A stretch of 64,000 bases of DNA from Iphinoe sp. HA4291-MV1 (GTDB lineage Bacteria; Cyanobacteriota; Cyanobacteriia; Cyanobacteriales; Nostocaceae), in contig JAHHHH010000025.1 in assembly GCA_019359415.1 (NCBI GenBank), positions 17,441 through 81,440 on the forward strand. The letters run 5' to 3'. Below, one piece after another: positions 62,513 through 64,000 of this stretch. The translations under genes and the position numbers were made by a program. The notes beneath the pieces were generated by a model, which saw only the letters and a program-made list of their open reading frames with translations, did not search any database and was not told the DNA's origin. Numbering within the stretch: position 1 is the stretch's first letter; the number at the start of each line of letters is the position of its first letter.

Positions 62513-63301
62513 ATGAAATTACTTTTTTCTGTTATGATGACACCTGTAGTTGTGTTGTTAACTTCAACACACGCATTAGCAGTTATTCAAACTAAGGTAA
62601 TTGAGTATAAACAGGGGAACACAGTTTTAGAAGGCTATCTAGCGTACGACGACGCTATCGGTGGTAGGCGTCCTGGTGTTTTAGTGGTTCACGAATGGAA
62701 CGGGTTGCAGGATTACGTGAAAAAACGTACTCAGCAATTAGCAGAACTTGGGTATGTCGCCTTTGCGGCTGATATCTATGGCAAAGGTATTAGACCTAAG
62801 AACCCAAAAGAATCAGCAGCACAGGCATCAATTTATCGCAAGGATAGACAGTTAATGAGGGCACGTGCGAAAGCTGGGCTGGAAGTCTTACAAAAAAATG
62901 CGCTAACCGATACCAAACGCATTGCTGCTATTGGTTACTGCTTTGGTGGCGGTACAGTATTGGAAGTAGCTCGTAGTGGTGCCAACATTGCAGGTGTTGT
63001 CAGTTTTCACGGTAACCTTGACACTCCAAACCTTAATGATGCCAAAAATATCAAGGCAAAGGTATTAGTGTTGCATGGTGCGAATGATCCCTTAGTTCCC
63101 ACCGAACAAGTTAAAGCTTTTGAAAAAGAAATGCAACAAGCAAATGTAAACTGGCAATTGATCCCTTACCCGGGTGCAGTTCATGGCTTCACCAATCCAG
63201 AAGCAGGCAATGACTCTTCTAAGGGAGTAGCTTACAATGAATCTGCAGATAAGCAGTCCTGGGAAGCAATGAAGCAGTTTTTTGCTAAAATTTTTAAGTA
63301 G
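62513..63301 (+). CDS. Exported dienelactone hydrolase family protein
   Basis: 262 residues. A signal peptide (LLFSVMMTPVVVLLTSTHALA) is followed by an alpha/beta-hydrolase domain of the dienelactone hydrolase type. The nucleophile is Cys in GYCFGGG, Asp is in HGANDPLVP and His in PYPGAVHGFT. EWNGLQDYVKKRTQQLAELGYVAFAADIYGKG is the family signature. The enzyme hydrolyses cyclic esters or lactones; substrate unknown. Its stop codon TAG overlaps the end of an IS element by one base (63301). Confidence 0.86.
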   Translation: MKLLFSVMMTPVVVLLTSTHALAVIQTKVIEYKQGNTVLEGYLAYDDAIGGRRPGVLVVHEWNGLQDYVKKRTQQLAELGYVAFAADIYGKGIRPKNPKESAAQASIYRKDRQLMRARAKAGLEVLQKNALTDTKRIAAIGYCFGGGTVLEVARSGANIAGVVSFHGNLDTPNLNDAKNIKAKVLVLHGANDPLVPTEQVKAFEKEMQQANVNWQLIPYPGAVHGFTNPEAGNDSSKGVAYNESADKQSWEAMKQFFAKIFK

Positions 63302-63908
63302 GGCTTGCTGAAAAAGTCAGAAAAAAGCAAGACAGGAATTAATCAGCTGCTCAACAAGGAGAGAAAATAAATTTATATTATCTGTATATAGACAAACTAT
63401 AATTTTCAATGATAGGAGACTGTAAAAAGGGTGTGGTTTTCAAAAATAAACATAAAAAAGCATAAAATAGACGTGAGATCTGAGTAGAAAGATTCATGAC
63501 TAAAAAAGTAATAGCAATTGCAGTTTCACAAGTATGAGAAAGTTTAGCCATCACTCTACCCAGACTAAATCTTCTTTTAGCTTGTCCGAACTTTCCCTCA
63601 ATACAATTACGAATCCTCTCGGATTCTAAAGCCTGTTTCTTTTTTTCTTTACTTACATCAGCTGGAGGTCTTCCCAAAGGAGGTCCGCTCATGAGAATAC
63701 CTCTTTATTTACACCAAGCTCGGTTCTCTCGTGTGCGATAAATCTTATCAACATGAACGGATTCTGGATAATAACCCGTGTAATTCTTATATGCTTCTAT
63801 TTGTGGTTTTAAGTCTCCTGATTCATTAAAGTTATCCCAGCTAATATGATCCAAAAATACATATCCATCAAAGCAACTAGTACAACACGGCGGAAATAGA
63901 GTTACCAT
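63301..63908 (-). mobile_element. Decayed IS5-type transposase element
   Basis: A transposase reading frame on the minus strand in two pieces in one frame: 63378-63692 (MSGPPLGRPPADVSKEKKK...GQAKRRFSLGRVM) and 63705-63908 (LDHISWDNFNESGDLKPQIEAYKNYTGYYPES...). A TAA at 63705-63707 separates them where the family has Glu (WCKERGI), so a nonsense change inactivates it. The start is missing, since the upstream part is replaced by another transposase fragment. GGGCTTGCTGAAAAAGTC at 63301-63318 resembles the terminal repeat. Confidence 0.72.
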
Positions 63909-64000
63909 TAAGCAGCCAAAACCTTGCCCTTATAAGTCCACTTAAATGGTTTCGCCATAGTGCGATTAAAGTAGTTGATGAAATCTTCGATGCGGGTTTT
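63908..64000 (-). pseudogene. C-terminal end of an IS630-type transposase
   Basis: The last 30 codons of a transposase run off the window edge: KTRIEDFINYFNRTMAKPFK then WTYKGKVLAA and stop at 63908. This is a frequent C-terminus in IS630-family proteins of cyanobacteria. It abuts the older IS5-type relic and may have inserted into it. Whether the gene is intact beyond the edge cannot be seen. Confidence 0.65.

Noticed and set aside
63975-63990. GATGAAATC near the right edge as another direct-repeat site
   Set aside because: A single 7-mer inside a transposase coding region, without a partner at 11 bp.
1-64000. tRNA or rRNA genes, cas genes
   Set aside because: Scanned by eye for tRNA arms and for Cas-like proteins; none supported.

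Overview
The window is chromosomal DNA of a cyanobacterium. It carries psbM for photosystem II, the clpR-clpP pair, a dnaE gene that stops inside a split intein, DUF2808 exported proteins, many HIP1 octamers (GCGATCGC) and the short tandem repeats typical of filamentous strains. A filamentous, probably heterocyst-forming (Nostocales-like) host is an inference; nothing here names the species.

Layout. (1) 0.1-2.1 kb: mgtE magnesium channel. (2) 2.1-20.5 kb: a metal-stress island. It holds an RppA/RppB-type two-component system, three tandem DUF2808 exported proteins, a broken periplasmic protein, a lipoprotein plus CzcA RND pump, a CzcB-type adaptor and a DUF305 lipoprotein. Seven promoters here share one architecture: two 7-mers with an 11-bp period, then exactly 15 bp, then a TA-rich -10. 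They look like the local regulon of the OmpR-type regulator. A block of about 6.9 kb separates czcA from czcB. It contains a PAP2 phosphatase, a cut MFS gene, two COG4705 membrane proteins, a PepSY protein, a DUF2127 protein and a second two-component system. (3) 20.7-25 kb: a nuclease-family pseudogene broken by a 56-bp palindromic insertion, its decayed duplicate, a sugar nucleotidyltransferase, a DUF1232 protein and an ExbB/ExbD pair.

(4) 25.2-35.6 kb: a defence-flavoured stretch. It has a possible nuclease-TPR fusion, a YefM/YoeB-type toxin-antitoxin pair, an orphan CRISPR array (14 repeats, 13 spacers, no cas genes) starting one base after the toxin stop, a PRC-barrel protein, smc, a restriction-fold toxin with a candidate immunity gene, and a DUF433/DUF5615 pair. 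(5) 35.6-42.2 kb: two URC-type uracil-catabolism genes (upp lies about 20 kb away), a TPR protein, a 5' relic of rtcA cut next to a glutathione S-transferase gene, a dicarboxylate symporter and an SDR protein without the usual catalytic pair.

(6) 42.8-64 kb: mostly housekeeping genes: dnaE-N with split intein, a VOC protein, a vWA protein, clpR-clpP, ddl with a decayed duplicate of its 5' end, miaB, an AllA-like protein, DoxX, a CheY-like regulator, upp, a 2Fe-2S ferredoxin, psbM with its terminator, a universal stress protein, an M3 oligopeptidase and a dienelactone hydrolase. Repeat-rich intergenic stretches lie between them. The right edge holds two abutting transposase relics.
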